From: Arcobacter vandammei
GTDB lineage: Bacteria; Campylobacterota; Campylobacteria; Campylobacterales; Arcobacteraceae
Length of the DNA: 64,000 nucleotides
NCBI RefSeq assembly: GCF_016106035.1
Contig: NZ_JADKPZ010000003.1
Coordinates: forward strand, 103,512-167,511
Direction of reading: 5' to 3'
The notes under the pieces were generated by a model, which did no database searches, had not been told where the DNA came from, and saw nothing but the letters and a program-made list of their open reading frames with translations. This document shows, in pieces, positions 1-7,335 of the stretch; within the stretch, counting starts at the first letter, position 1; every line of letters begins with the position of its first letter. The position numbers and the translations under genes were made by a program.

Positions 1-638
1 ACTTCCATTTGAAATAATTTTATTTTCAAGAGTTAATTCATCAAAATTATTTAAACTGATTTGATTTGATGATACAAATGAGTTGGTATCATTATATGAT
101 ATTGTTATTGCTAAAATAAAAGATGATATAACTGCACCTAAAAAAATTCTTAAAAAATTATTTCCTACATCAGTAACTTCTGATTTTAGATTATCTTCTA
201 AACTATTTGGAATCCATTTTTTAGTCATTGAAATATTAAATACTAATACATTAATTGCAACCATTACAATAAATAATAAAAAATTATTAAAAATATTAAA
301 GTCATATGAAATACCTTTAAATATATATAATAATACAAATGAAGTAACAATACTAAATATTATTGATATTACAAATGAAATAATACTGTGTTTACTAAAC
401 CAATGAAATATTTTGCTATCTTCTTTTGCAATAATTCTAGTCGCTTTTCTAAGTGCTTTTTGCCTTTCAAATAGGGCAATAAATATAAAAAAGCAAGAAA
501 CAAAATACAATATTAATGATAAATTGTCATTTTTTGTAAAAATTATATTTTGTACAAAAACAAAAACCCATAATAATAAAACAAAAAATAAATTAGTCAA
601 GCCAAACTTTTTAATAAAAAACACAACATTCCCCCCAT
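1..638 (-). CDS. Unknown multi-pass membrane protein, C-terminus cut by the window edge
   Basis: An open minus-strand frame of about 212 codons runs from ATG at 638 (alternative ATG at 629) off the left edge with no stop. The translation starts MGGMLCFLLKKFG and has about five hydrophobic segments (near residues 12-28, 37-55, 85-105, 115-135 and 168-188), separated by short charged loops such as ERQKALRKATR. I do not recognise a family. The start overlaps the end of the upstream gene by 28 bases (19 if the second ATG is used), so the two are probably translationally coupled. GGGGGA lies between the two ATGs, so neither start has a well-spaced ribosome site. Very high AT content suggests an accessory gene. 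Confidence 0.6.
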
Positions 639-1093
639 ACAATAAAATTAAAAAAACTACCTAATAATGAAATTAGATATATAACTAATAGTGTTAAAAT
701 TGTACCTAGACCTATAGTTTTTAGGAAAGAAATAATAGGAGACTCTTCATTACTTTTATAATTTCCATTAGATATTTCTTCTAACTCTTCTTTTTCTAAT
801 TTTTTATAAACTAAATCTCTTGATTCATTAAAAATAATATTACTTATAAACTTAACATTTTTAAGTTTTTCATCAATATCTGAAATATCACTATTCTTAT
901 CTAAATTTGCAAAAGATTTTAAATCTTTGATATTTACACCAATAACTCTTAAATACTGTTCTACAGAATTTATTTTTTTAAGAAATGTACTACCCTCGGC
1001 ATTTAAATCCTCACTTAATAAATCTTCAATAAATTCAAGTTCTTCAAAAAACTCTTTCTTCTTATCAATATCTTTTTTCAATAAATAATCCAA
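611..1093 (-). CDS. Hypothetical protein with C-terminal membrane anchor
   Basis: 160 residues, unrecognised. The N-terminal 125 residues are charged, helical and rich in Glu, Lys and Leu. They are followed by one or two hydrophobic segments (about 124-155), giving a tail-anchored or two-helix membrane protein. The only usable start is TTG at 1093; an in-frame TGA lies eight codons upstream and no Shine-Dalgarno is visible, so the mRNA may be leaderless or nearly so. It overlaps the next membrane gene downstream. It is divergent from the XRE regulator at 1161, and the first copy of the palindrome at 1090-1101 sits on its start, which suggests control by that regulator. Confidence 0.55.
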   Translation of the reverse strand: MDYLLKKDIDKKKEFFEELEFIEDLLSEDLNAEGSTFLKKINSVEQYLRVIGVNIKDLKSFANLDKNSDISDIDEKLKNVKFISNIIFNESRDLVYKKLEKEELEEISNGNYKSNEESPIISFLKTIGLGTILTLLVIYLISLLGSFFNFIVWGECCVFY

Positions 1094-1151
1094 TATATTA
1101 GATTGTTTTAGAAATCATAACAAACTAAACTTAAAAAATCTAATATATTAG
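1090..1151. promoter_or_regulatory. Paired palindromic operator in divergent promoter region
   Basis: CTAATATATTAG at 1140-1151 is a perfect 12-bp palindrome. CCAATATATTAG at 1090-1101 is the same with one change. The 13-mers AATATATTAGATT (1092-1104) and AATCTAATATATT (1137-1149) are exact inverted copies. The stretches at 1092-1109 and 1143-1160 also match as direct repeats at 16 of 18 positions. The sites cover the start of the minus gene (TTG at 1093) and lie just before the plus gene (TTG at 1161). The cores also resemble -10 boxes. The natural reading is autoregulation by the XRE protein; this is inferred. Confidence 0.55.
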
Positions 1152-1160
1152 GGTGTTTTT

Positions 1161-1421
1161 TTGAAAGATATTGAAGATTTAGAGTTTGATTTTGCTGAAA
1201 AATTACATAGAAGAATTGGGGAAAATGTTCAAAAAGTAAGAAAAGCAAAAAAGGTATCTCAGCTAAAACTAGCTTATGCTTTAGGATATAAATCAGTTTC
1301 TCAAATATCTAGTGCAGAAGTCTATTACAATAAAATACATTTTAATATTGAACAACTTGCAAAAATTTCTTATGTTTTAGATGTCCCAATATCTATATTT
1401 TTTGAAGATACAGAGAAATAA
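1161..1421 (+). CDS. XRE-family helix-turn-helix transcriptional regulator
   Basis: 86 residues, essentially a single Cro/C1-type HTH domain (about residues 17-80). The pattern KVRKAKKVSQLKLAYALGYK followed by a serine-rich recognition helix, then LAKISYVLDVPISIFF, is the family signature. There is no partner or effector domain. The start is TTG at 1161: an in-frame TAG at 1149-1151 leaves no earlier start, and no clear ribosome site precedes it. It faces the unknown membrane gene pair on the minus strand across a palindromic region, an arrangement typical of a self-regulating accessory module. Family assignment is secure; targets are inferred from position. Confidence 0.8.
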   Translation: MKDIEDLEFDFAEKLHRRIGENVQKVRKAKKVSQLKLAYALGYKSVSQISSAEVYYNKIHFNIEQLAKISYVLDVPISIFFEDTEK

Positions 1422-1506
1422 AATACAGCTATAAAAAATCCCAAAATCATCTTACTAATGCTATTTTCTCATTTTTTATATTGTTTTTTACTCTATTTTT
1501 TTATGT

Positions 1507-1512
1507 TATAAT
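1507..1512 (+). promoter_or_regulatory. Extended -10 promoter of D-2-hydroxyacid dehydrogenase
   Basis: TATAAT with TG one base upstream (TGTTATAAT), about 25 bases before the start codon of the gene at 1537, in a T-rich context usual for sigma-70 promoters of this phylum, where the -35 box is poorly conserved. Confidence 0.55.
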
Positions 1513-1536
1513 CAAAATTTAATATAAGGAAGAAAG

Positions 1537-2463
1537 ATGAAAATAGTAATTTTAGATAGAAAAACTTTAGGATTTGATGTAAGTGTAGATGTTTTTTCAA
1601 AATTTGGGGAAGTTGTATCTTATGATATAACAAATGCAAATGAGACAAAAGAAAGAATTAAAGATGCAGATATTATTCTTACAAATAAGGTTTATGTGGG
1701 AGAGAATGAGTTAAAAAACTCTAGTGTAAAACTTATCTGCATAACTGCAACAGGGATGAATAATGTAGATTTAGCTTATGCAAAAGCTTCAAATATAGAG
1801 GTGAAAAATGTTGCTGGTTATTCAACTTCTAGTGTTGTACAACTTGCATTTTCTATGATTTTTTATTTTGTACAAAAACTAAGCTACTATAAAAAATATG
1901 TAGATGAACAAAACTGGCAAAAAAGCGATACTTTTACTCATATTGATGAGCCATTTTTTGAACTTGATAAAAAGAGAGTTGGGATTATTGGGCTTGGTGA
2001 AATAGGACAAAATTTTGCAAAAAAAGCTACTGCTTTTGATTGTGAAGTTGTTTATTATTCTACAAGTGGACAAAATTCAAATACTCTTTACAAAAGTGTA
2101 AGTTTGGAAGAGTTACTAAAAACTAGCGATATTATCTCGATTCATGCACCTTTAAATGAGAAAACTCTAAACCTTTTAAAATATGATGAATTAAATCTTA
2201 TAAAAGATGGTGCTATTTTACTAAATCTTGGTCGTGGTGGAATTATAAATGAAGCTGATTTAGCAAAAATCTTAGATGAAAAAGAGATTTTTTGTGGGCT
2301 TGATGTTGTTTCAAAAGAACCAATTGAAGAAAATAATCCACTATTAGCTGTAAAAAACAAACAAAGACTTTTATTAACTCCGCATATTGCATGGGCTAGT
2401 GTTGAAGCTAGAAAGAGATTAATTGAAAAAGTAGCAAATAATATTGAAGAGTTTTTAAAATAA
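1537..2463 (+). CDS. D-2-hydroxyacid dehydrogenase (NAD-dependent)
   Basis: 308 residues, normal family length. The N-terminal half is the catalytic flavodoxin-like domain. The Rossmann domain begins with VGIIGLGEIGQNFAKK (GxGxxG, about residues 148-163). LLNLGRGGIINEADL carries the Arg of the active site, and TPHIAWAS has the catalytic His near the C-terminus. These enzymes reduce 2-keto acids such as hydroxypyruvate or pyruvate to D-2-hydroxyacids with NAD(P)H. The substrate cannot be fixed from sequence. AAGGAAGAAAG is a good ribosome site before ATG 1537. It is a single gene with its own promoter, followed by a hairpin directly after the stop. Confidence 0.88.
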   Translation: MKIVILDRKTLGFDVSVDVFSKFGEVVSYDITNANETKERIKDADIILTNKVYVGENELKNSSVKLICITATGMNNVDLAYAKASNIEVKNVAGYSTSSVVQLAFSMIFYFVQKLSYYKKYVDEQNWQKSDTFTHIDEPFFELDKKRVGIIGLGEIGQNFAKKATAFDCEVVYYSTSGQNSNTLYKSVSLEELLKTSDIISIHAPLNEKTLNLLKYDELNLIKDGAILLNLGRGGIINEADLAKILDEKEIFCGLDVVSKEPIEENNPLLAVKNKQRLLLTPHIAWASVEARKRLIEKVANNIEEFLK

Positions 2464-2472
2464 ATCTAGGAA

Positions 2473-2490
2473 CAGGGAATTTATTCCCTG
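2473..2490 (+). terminator. Hairpin after the dehydrogenase stop
   Basis: CAGGGAA-TTTA-TTCCCTG, a perfect 7-bp stem with a 4-base loop, 9 bases after the stop. It is followed by a T-rich but interrupted tract, so it is a moderate intrinsic terminator. Confidence 0.5.
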
Positions 2491-2516
2491 CTTATGCTAT
2501 TTTATTTTTCTTACGA

Positions 2517-2532
2517 CTGGACTGAAGTCCAG
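2517..2532. repeat. Short intergenic palindrome
   Basis: CTGGACTGAAGTCCAG forms a 6-7-bp stem. It has no T-run on either side, so it is not an obvious terminator. It lies between the convergent dehydrogenase and motor-pair operons and may be a single REP-like element. Confidence 0.3.
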
Positions 2533-2550
2533 TTTCCAATTGTAAATAAA

Positions 2551-2679
2551 CTATTTTCTAAAAAATACTCTAAATATTTTTTTGTAGAATGGAAGCTTTT
2601 TTTCATAAAGCTTCTCTTCTACAATCTTTCTAAGAGAGATTAGATTTTTTGGAGTATAAATAGCTTTTGATATTTTCAC
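2551..2679 (-). CDS. Small basic protein (42 aa) coupled to the MotB/OmpA-like gene
   Basis: GTG at 2679-2677 overlaps the TGA stop of the upstream gene by four bases (GTGA), with GGAG eight bases before the start. The frame runs 42 codons to TAG at 2551. The product begins VKISKAIYTPKN and ends YKKIFRVFFRK. It is lysine-rich with an amphipathic middle (LRKIVEEKLYEKK), and no membrane helix or known domain. Position, overlap and ribosome site argue for real translation as the third gene of the motor-pair operon. It is short enough for automated callers to miss. Function unknown. Confidence 0.6.
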   Translation of the reverse strand: MKISKAIYTPKNLISLRKIVEEKLYEKKLPFYKKIFRVFFRK

Positions 2680-3686
2680 TTTTTATCTCCTAAATAGTTT
2701 TGAATCTCTTTCATAGCATCTTCATTTTTTAGATTAAATTTAATCTCAATTCTTCTTGAAGCATCTTTATCTTCAACTCCATTTTTATCTAAAATTAAAT
2801 CACTATCACTTCTTCCACTAGAGTTTATATATTTGCTAAGTAAATCTCTACTTATGATATTTGAATCATATAAAAACTGCATAACAGCTTGAGCTCTTTG
2901 CTGAGAAAGTGCAAGATTTGAAAGATAAGTTCCATCGCTATTTGTATGCCCTTCAATAGTTATACTTTCGATATTTTTTCTTATCTCTTTATCTTCAAGA
3001 AGTGTTGATAGATATTTTTTTAGAGTATTTTTTAACTCTTTTTTTGACTCCTCTTTTAGTGTTGATGAAGCTTGGTCAAATAAGATATTTGAAGAGAATT
3101 TTATAGCTCCACTTTTTTCATCAATTTGTATAGAGTCGCCCAATTTCTCTTTTAGTTTTGCAATAACATTTAGTTTTAAACCAGTTAATGTTTTGATTTT
3201 AAGTTTGGCAATATCAAACTCTTCAACCATTTTTTGATGAATTTGAGTTTGAACCAAAAGCTTATCTGCTAAAAGTTTAATCTCTTCATCTCTTAGAGTT
3301 ATAATATTTGATTTTTCATCTATATTTTTTGTAATCTCTTCATTTTTTGTCTGTTCATCTTTATATTTTACTTCAATATCTAAAAGCAGGGCTTTTAATT
3401 TGTCAATTTCACTAGCTTTTAGATTTATCTCATTTTTACTATTTTCTAAATCATTTTTTGTATTTTCATATAAATTTTTGGCTTTTGCTAACTCTAAAAA
3501 TAGTTTTGATTTTTGCTCTTCACTTGAATTTAGAGCCTTTTTCTCCTCTTCTAGGCTATTTTTACTAACAGTGTATTTAATAACAATTGCCCCAATTACT
3601 AGAATAAATACAAAAAGTAATCCAGCCATTAAATCTGCATAGGAAATCCAAAAATTTTCTTGACTATTTTGATCTTTTTTATACAT
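2676..3686 (-). CDS. OmpA/MotB-family protein of a proton-channel motor pair
   Basis: 336 residues. One membrane helix (about 17-38) begins ISYADLMAGLLFVF, with an Asp placed like the proton-carrying Asp of MotB. A coiled coil of about 140 residues follows (about 40-190). The C-terminal OmpA-like peptidoglycan-binding domain (about 200-325) has IEGHTNSDGT, LSQQRAQAV and the closing DASRRIEIKF. It should anchor to peptidoglycan while its helix pairs with the MotA/TolQ-like subunit encoded six bases upstream. It is not flagellar MotB: the long coiled coil and the partner's shape differ. It most resembles ZorB-type or generic ExbD/MotB relatives. The load driven is unknown. Confidence 0.8.
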   Translation of the reverse strand: MYKKDQNSQENFWISYADLMAGLLFVFILVIGAIVIKYTVSKNSLEEEKKALNSSEEQKSKLFLELAKAKNLYENTKNDLENSKNEINLKASEIDKLKALLLDIEVKYKDEQTKNEEITKNIDEKSNIITLRDEEIKLLADKLLVQTQIHQKMVEEFDIAKLKIKTLTGLKLNVIAKLKEKLGDSIQIDEKSGAIKFSSNILFDQASSTLKEESKKELKNTLKKYLSTLLEDKEIRKNIESITIEGHTNSDGTYLSNLALSQQRAQAVMQFLYDSNIISRDLLSKYINSSGRSDSDLILDKNGVEDKDASRRIEIKFNLKNEDAMKEIQNYLGDKK

Positions 3687-3692
3687 TCTTCA

Positions 3693-4901
3693 CTACTTAT
3701 TTAACTCTTTAAATTCTTTTAAATCAGAAATTATTTTTGAAGCCTCTTCATCTATTGCTTCTAAAGAGTTTTTGATTTTTTCATCATAATTTTCTAAACC
3801 TTGAGTAAATTTCCACTCAATTTTATCCATATCACCTTTCATCGTCTCAATACTTTTAATAATATTTGAATATATAGCTTTTAGGTTGTCTGAGCTTAGA
3901 TTTCCCATATGTGAATTTAATTTAATAATATTTAGATTTAACTCTTCAGTAACATAAGTATATCTATCTTTTTGTTTTTCAAAGTTTGAGATAATATTTG
4001 AAATTGAGTTTGAAACACTATTTAAAGCAACTACCAATCTTTCATTATTTTCTATATTTGTATCAATTTTTGAAGTTAATAATAACTCTTTTTCTAAAAG
4101 ATTTTCAAGATTTTCAAATCTTTTTTCTATTGAACTATTTATTGACTCTAAAATATTGCTTGAAGTTAATTCAGAAAAAATCTCTCTCATTTTTGTAAAG
4201 TTATCAAGATTACTTTTTAGATGAATTGATTCAATATCAAGTCTTGTCCAAAATAGAGATTTTGTCTCTTCTTTGATTTTGTATGAAAGTTGTTGGAATT
4301 TACTCATCCCAAATTTTTCAAAAAAAGTCCACCAAATAGATAAAAAAATACCATAAATAGATACATAAAATGCTGTTCCAACTCCACCTAAAAGCTTTGT
4401 AATCTCACTTTCAAGTGCATTTGTAGCATTTGAGCTAAAGTCAGGCATTGAAATAGCAATAGATATAAATGTTCCTAAAATTCCTAAAGTTGGGAAAATT
4501 CCACTTGCAATACTTGAAAAATTACTATTTCTTAAATTACTTGTATAATCTTGTAAAAAATCATCAACATTTCCATTTGCTTTTGTTGTATCTCCAATTG
4601 TAAGTTGGTTTTTATTTGCATACTCTTTTAGATTTACATCAACATCGTGGTATAAAGTTTTGAATTTACAAGCAACATAAAAAGCATTGTGTTTTACAAA
4701 AAATAGATAGATTAAAAGAATAAAACCTATTAAAATAACACTATGAATTTCAAATTTCAGTGGAAAAACTCCAGCAAAACATAAAATTACTAATAAATAT
4801 AATAAAACAGGAACAGTCAAAAGTGTTACAAATTTAGAGTTTGTATTACAATTTGACTGCAAGTTTTGGCTAATCTTTAATGAATCAGCATTTAGTATCA
4901 T
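3693..4901 (-). CDS. MotA/TolQ/ExbB-family proton channel protein
   Basis: 402 residues. Two membrane helices lie near 25-75. A cytoplasmic stretch follows, then the conserved channel helices at about 130-200: GIFPTLGILGTFISIAISM and LLGGVGTAFYVSIYGIFLS are the TolQ/MotA family core. The remaining 190 residues are a charged, helical, cytoplasmic tail, as in ZorA proteins. It should form the pentameric stator with the downstream MotB/OmpA-like protein and use ion flow to do mechanical work. No ZorC, ZorD or ZorE gene is nearby, so a Zorya defence assignment is not supported. First gene of a three-gene operon with the 42-residue ORF. Confidence 0.8.
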   Translation of the reverse strand: MILNADSLKISQNLQSNCNTNSKFVTLLTVPVLLYLLVILCFAGVFPLKFEIHSVILIGFILLIYLFFVKHNAFYVACKFKTLYHDVDVNLKEYANKNQLTIGDTTKANGNVDDFLQDYTSNLRNSNFSSIASGIFPTLGILGTFISIAISMPDFSSNATNALESEITKLLGGVGTAFYVSIYGIFLSIWWTFFEKFGMSKFQQLSYKIKEETKSLFWTRLDIESIHLKSNLDNFTKMREIFSELTSSNILESINSSIEKRFENLENLLEKELLLTSKIDTNIENNERLVVALNSVSNSISNIISNFEKQKDRYTYVTEELNLNIIKLNSHMGNLSSDNLKAIYSNIIKSIETMKGDMDKIEWKFTQGLENYDEKIKNSLEAIDEEASKIISDLKEFKELNK

Positions 4902-5037
4902 AAAAATTCCTTAGATAAAATAATTTTTTGTGCGAATTTTAACATAATAAACTAATATAAAAGGTAAATTAACATAATATTTGCCAATTAAAAGAAATAA
5001 TAGGTAAAATAGAGAAAATTTTAAAAAAGATATATTT

Positions 5038-6000
5038 ATGAGAAGAATTATTGCAATATTTATAATATTTACTTACTTTTTATACTCAAATGAAGAGTTT
5101 CCAATAGTTTCTACAATGCCACCTTATGAAGAGTTGGAATTTGTAAGCTATGACTATTTTCCTAAGCAAAATAATCAAAATATTATAAAAAAAGAAGAAG
5201 CAAGAAATTTTAAACAAGAAGAAAAAAAATATATAGAAAATAATCAAAATAATGAACAAAAACTTGAAACAAAAGTTCAAGAAAAAGTTATGAATAATGA
5301 AGAGATATTTGTAAAAAAAGTAGATAGTGTTAGCAAAAAAGTTGAAGTTTATTTTAAAGAACCAGTTGAAGAAGAGCTAAGTGAAGAGATAAAAGTGGAT
5401 TTAAGAGATACTTCTTTTAGGGAGTTTGATGAAAATGAGAAAAAATATAAAGATTCAGATGCTCTTTTAAAAGCCTTGAGTATAGGAAATCCTAAGAATT
5501 ATGAACTTACAAATAAGAATTTAGAAAATTATGAAGAGTTGATTATTGAAGTTGATTCAAATAAAAATATTATGAGAGTAAAATCAAAAGTTGGTAAAAA
5601 TATAAGTGAAATTAAAACTTATACTGTTTCAACTGCAAAAACGGGTATTAAAAAACCTTTGGGTGAAGGAAGAATCTCAGCTGTATCTTTAAATCCTGTA
5701 TGGTATCCAACAAATGATACAAGAAGAAGTTTTGAAAAAAGAGGAATAATTTTACCAACAGTTGTTCCTGCAAATCACAAATACAACTACATGGGAGCTG
5801 CAAAATTAAATCTTACACATATAGTTGATGGAAATCAGACATATAGAATTCACGGTACTTTAAATGAAAAAACTATAGGAAGTAAGGAAAGTGCTGGTTG
5901 TATTAGAATGAAAAATTCTGATGTTTTAGAACTAGCAAAAATGGTTCAAAATTTTTTTGATACAAATGGAGCTAGTAAAGTAAAAGTTATTTTGCTATAA
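5038..6000 (+). CDS. L,D-transpeptidase family protein (YkuD/ErfK)
   Basis: 320 residues. A short N-terminal hydrophobic segment (IIAIFIIFTYFLYS) looks like a signal peptide or anchor. The next 130 residues are low-complexity, Glu/Lys/Asn-rich. The YkuD catalytic domain is C-terminal (about 170-320), with RIHGT and the catalytic motif ESAGCIRMKN (SxGCIR, nucleophile Cys). Such enzymes make 3-3 peptidoglycan crosslinks or attach proteins to peptidoglycan in the periplasm, but the precise reaction cannot be told apart here. ATG 5038 has only a weak upstream ribosome site. It is divergent from the motor-pair operon, with 136 bases between them holding both promoters. Confidence 0.85.
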   Translation: MRRIIAIFIIFTYFLYSNEEFPIVSTMPPYEELEFVSYDYFPKQNNQNIIKKEEARNFKQEEKKYIENNQNNEQKLETKVQEKVMNNEEIFVKKVDSVSKKVEVYFKEPVEEELSEEIKVDLRDTSFREFDENEKKYKDSDALLKALSIGNPKNYELTNKNLENYEELIIEVDSNKNIMRVKSKVGKNISEIKTYTVSTAKTGIKKPLGEGRISAVSLNPVWYPTNDTRRSFEKRGIILPTVVPANHKYNYMGAAKLNLTHIVDGNQTYRIHGTLNEKTIGSKESAGCIRMKNSDVLELAKMVQNFFDTNGASKVKVILL

Positions 6001-6016
6001 CTTTTACTTTTTCCTT

Positions 6017-6607
6017 TTACCTTTTACCTTTTAGAACTTTTCGTTTGTGCCTTTTATACTGTTTTTTTAGAAAATCTTTATAGCTTTGAGGATATGCTCG
6101 GTTTTTAGGGATATTATTTATTATAAATGCTATTAAAAATAGAATTAATGCTCCACTAAAAACAGGAACTAAAACATAAAAAAAACCTAAATCGTGAATT
6201 TGTTCGTTTCCAATAACTGCAATTAAAGCTGTTGCACCACCTGGTGGATGTAGAGTTAAAGTAAGTTGCATAACTAAAATAGAAGTTGAAACAGCAATTG
6301 CTGCAGCTAAAAAAAGATTTGGTTCAAATAATTTATATGAAATCACACCAATAATTGCAGATAATATATGTCCACCTATTAGATTTTTTGGTTGAGCAAG
6401 AGGAGAGTTTACTGCTCCATAAATTAAAACAGCACTAGCTCCAAATGAGCTTAATACAAGTACTAAACCATCATCATCTAAAAAGTTTTTATGAAAATAT
6501 GTTATTGCTAAAATACCAAGTAAAGAACCAATCCAAGACCAAAATAAGTTTGATTTATCAAGTGCTTCAGAGTTTATTCTTTGAAATTGTCTATAAAAAA
6601 ACTTCAT
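6017..6607 (-). CDS. HPP-family membrane protein
   Basis: 196 residues with about five membrane helices. The hallmark LTLHPPGGATALIAV is the HPP motif that names the family. Some cyanobacterial and plant members take part in nitrite transport; the substrate here is unknown. The N-terminus (MKFFYRQFQRINSE) is cytoplasmic and basic, and the tail is strongly basic. It is convergent with the L,D-transpeptidase gene, 16 bases apart, with no strong terminator between them, only repeated CTTTTAC-like units. Confidence 0.82.
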   Translation of the reverse strand: MKFFYRQFQRINSEALDKSNLFWSWIGSLLGILAITYFHKNFLDDDGLVLVLSSFGASAVLIYGAVNSPLAQPKNLIGGHILSAIIGVISYKLFEPNLFLAAAIAVSTSILVMQLTLTLHPPGGATALIAVIGNEQIHDLGFFYVLVPVFSGALILFLIAFIINNIPKNRAYPQSYKDFLKKQYKRHKRKVLKGKR

Positions 6608-6710
6608 TACAATACCTTTTTTAAAGATTAAATCTTAATATTTTTCAAAATTTTTTTTTATGATTTTGGTCAATAGTTTAAAATAAAATTCTAAATTTTG
6701 TTTATTTCGA

Positions 6711-6716
6711 TATAAT
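6711..6716 (+). promoter_or_regulatory. -10 box of the phnA gene
   Basis: Perfect TATAAT 31 bases before the ATG at 6748, in a T-rich tract. A ribosome site, GAGGT, follows at 6736-6740. Confidence 0.55.
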
Positions 6717-6747
6717 CTTAGCTATTTTTTGAAATGAGGTAATTTTT

Positions 6748-7302
6748 ATGAGTATTGAACAAGAACTTTTAAATAGAAGCGATTCATCTTGTGAACTTTG
6801 TAAATCAACACAAGATTTAACTGTTTTTGAAGTAAGTCCTAGTGATGGAAGTGTGGAACAATCTGCACTTTTATGTGGAAAATGTAAATCACAATTTGAA
6901 GATGATAGTTTTTTAGATGAAAATCATTGGTTTTGCTTGAGTGATTCAATGTGGAGTACAACTCCTGCTGTACAAGTTTTGTCATATAGAATGCTAAAAA
7001 AACTTGGAAATCAAGACCAACTTGATATGATGTATTTAGAAGATGATGTAAGAGCTTGGGCAGAAGCTGGAATTGCTAAAATTGATGATAGTATAGTTCA
7101 TAAAGATAGTAATGGTGTAGTTTTAAATGCTGGAGATACAGTTACAATCATCAAAGATTTAGATGTAAAAGGTACTACATTTACAGCAAAAAGAGGAACA
7201 GCTGTAAGAAATATTTCACTTACTTCTAATCCTGAACATATAGAAGGAAGAGTAAATGGAGTAAAGATTGTAATTCTTACTCAATTTGTTAAAAAATCTT
7301 AA
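6748..7302 (+). CDS. phnA: PhnA/YjdM family zinc-ribbon protein
   Basis: 184 residues. The N-terminal zinc ribbon has paired cysteines at C15/C18 and C43/C46. The middle domain contains WSTTPAVQVLSYRML. The C-terminal PhnA domain (about 115-182) has VHKDSNGVVLNAGDTV, AKRGTAVRNI and HIEGRVNGVKIVILTQFVKK. Despite the historic name (alkylphosphonate utilisation), the family role is not settled and no other phosphonate genes are near. It is a single gene with its own promoter, closed by a bidirectional terminator shared with the convergent sulfatase gene. Confidence 0.88.
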   Translation: MSIEQELLNRSDSSCELCKSTQDLTVFEVSPSDGSVEQSALLCGKCKSQFEDDSFLDENHWFCLSDSMWSTTPAVQVLSYRMLKKLGNQDQLDMMYLEDDVRAWAEAGIAKIDDSIVHKDSNGVVLNAGDTVTIIKDLDVKGTTFTAKRGTAVRNISLTSNPEHIEGRVNGVKIVILTQFVKKS

Positions 7303-7329
7303 AAAGATGAGGTTTATACCTCCTTTTTA
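7301..7329. terminator. Bidirectional terminator between phnA and the sulfatase gene
   Basis: AAAAAG, then a GAGGT-TTAT-ACCTC hairpin, then CTTTTT. It works on both strands between convergent genes. The same AGGTTTATACCT core recurs at 11648-11659. Confidence 0.8.
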
Positions 7330-7335
7330 ATTTAG

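Noticed and set aside
83..664. Plus-strand ORFs at 83-406 and 413-664
   Set aside because: They lie opposite a continuous minus-strand frame that encodes a consistent multi-helix membrane protein and overlaps its upstream gene. The plus frames show no domain and no ribosome site.
2584..2622. Stem-loop GTAGAA/GAAGCTTT with its complement
   Set aside because: It falls inside the 42-codon ORF and is probably coding sequence that happens to fold; no T-run follows on the minus strand.
2551..4901. Zorya anti-phage system
   Set aside because: The ZorA- and ZorB-like shapes are present, but no ZorC, ZorD or ZorE gene lies within several kilobases on either side.
6001..6032. CTTTTAC-like tandem units after the L,D-transpeptidase gene
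   Set aside because: Only a few imperfect copies that include the end of the HPP gene; too short and degenerate to call a repeat element.
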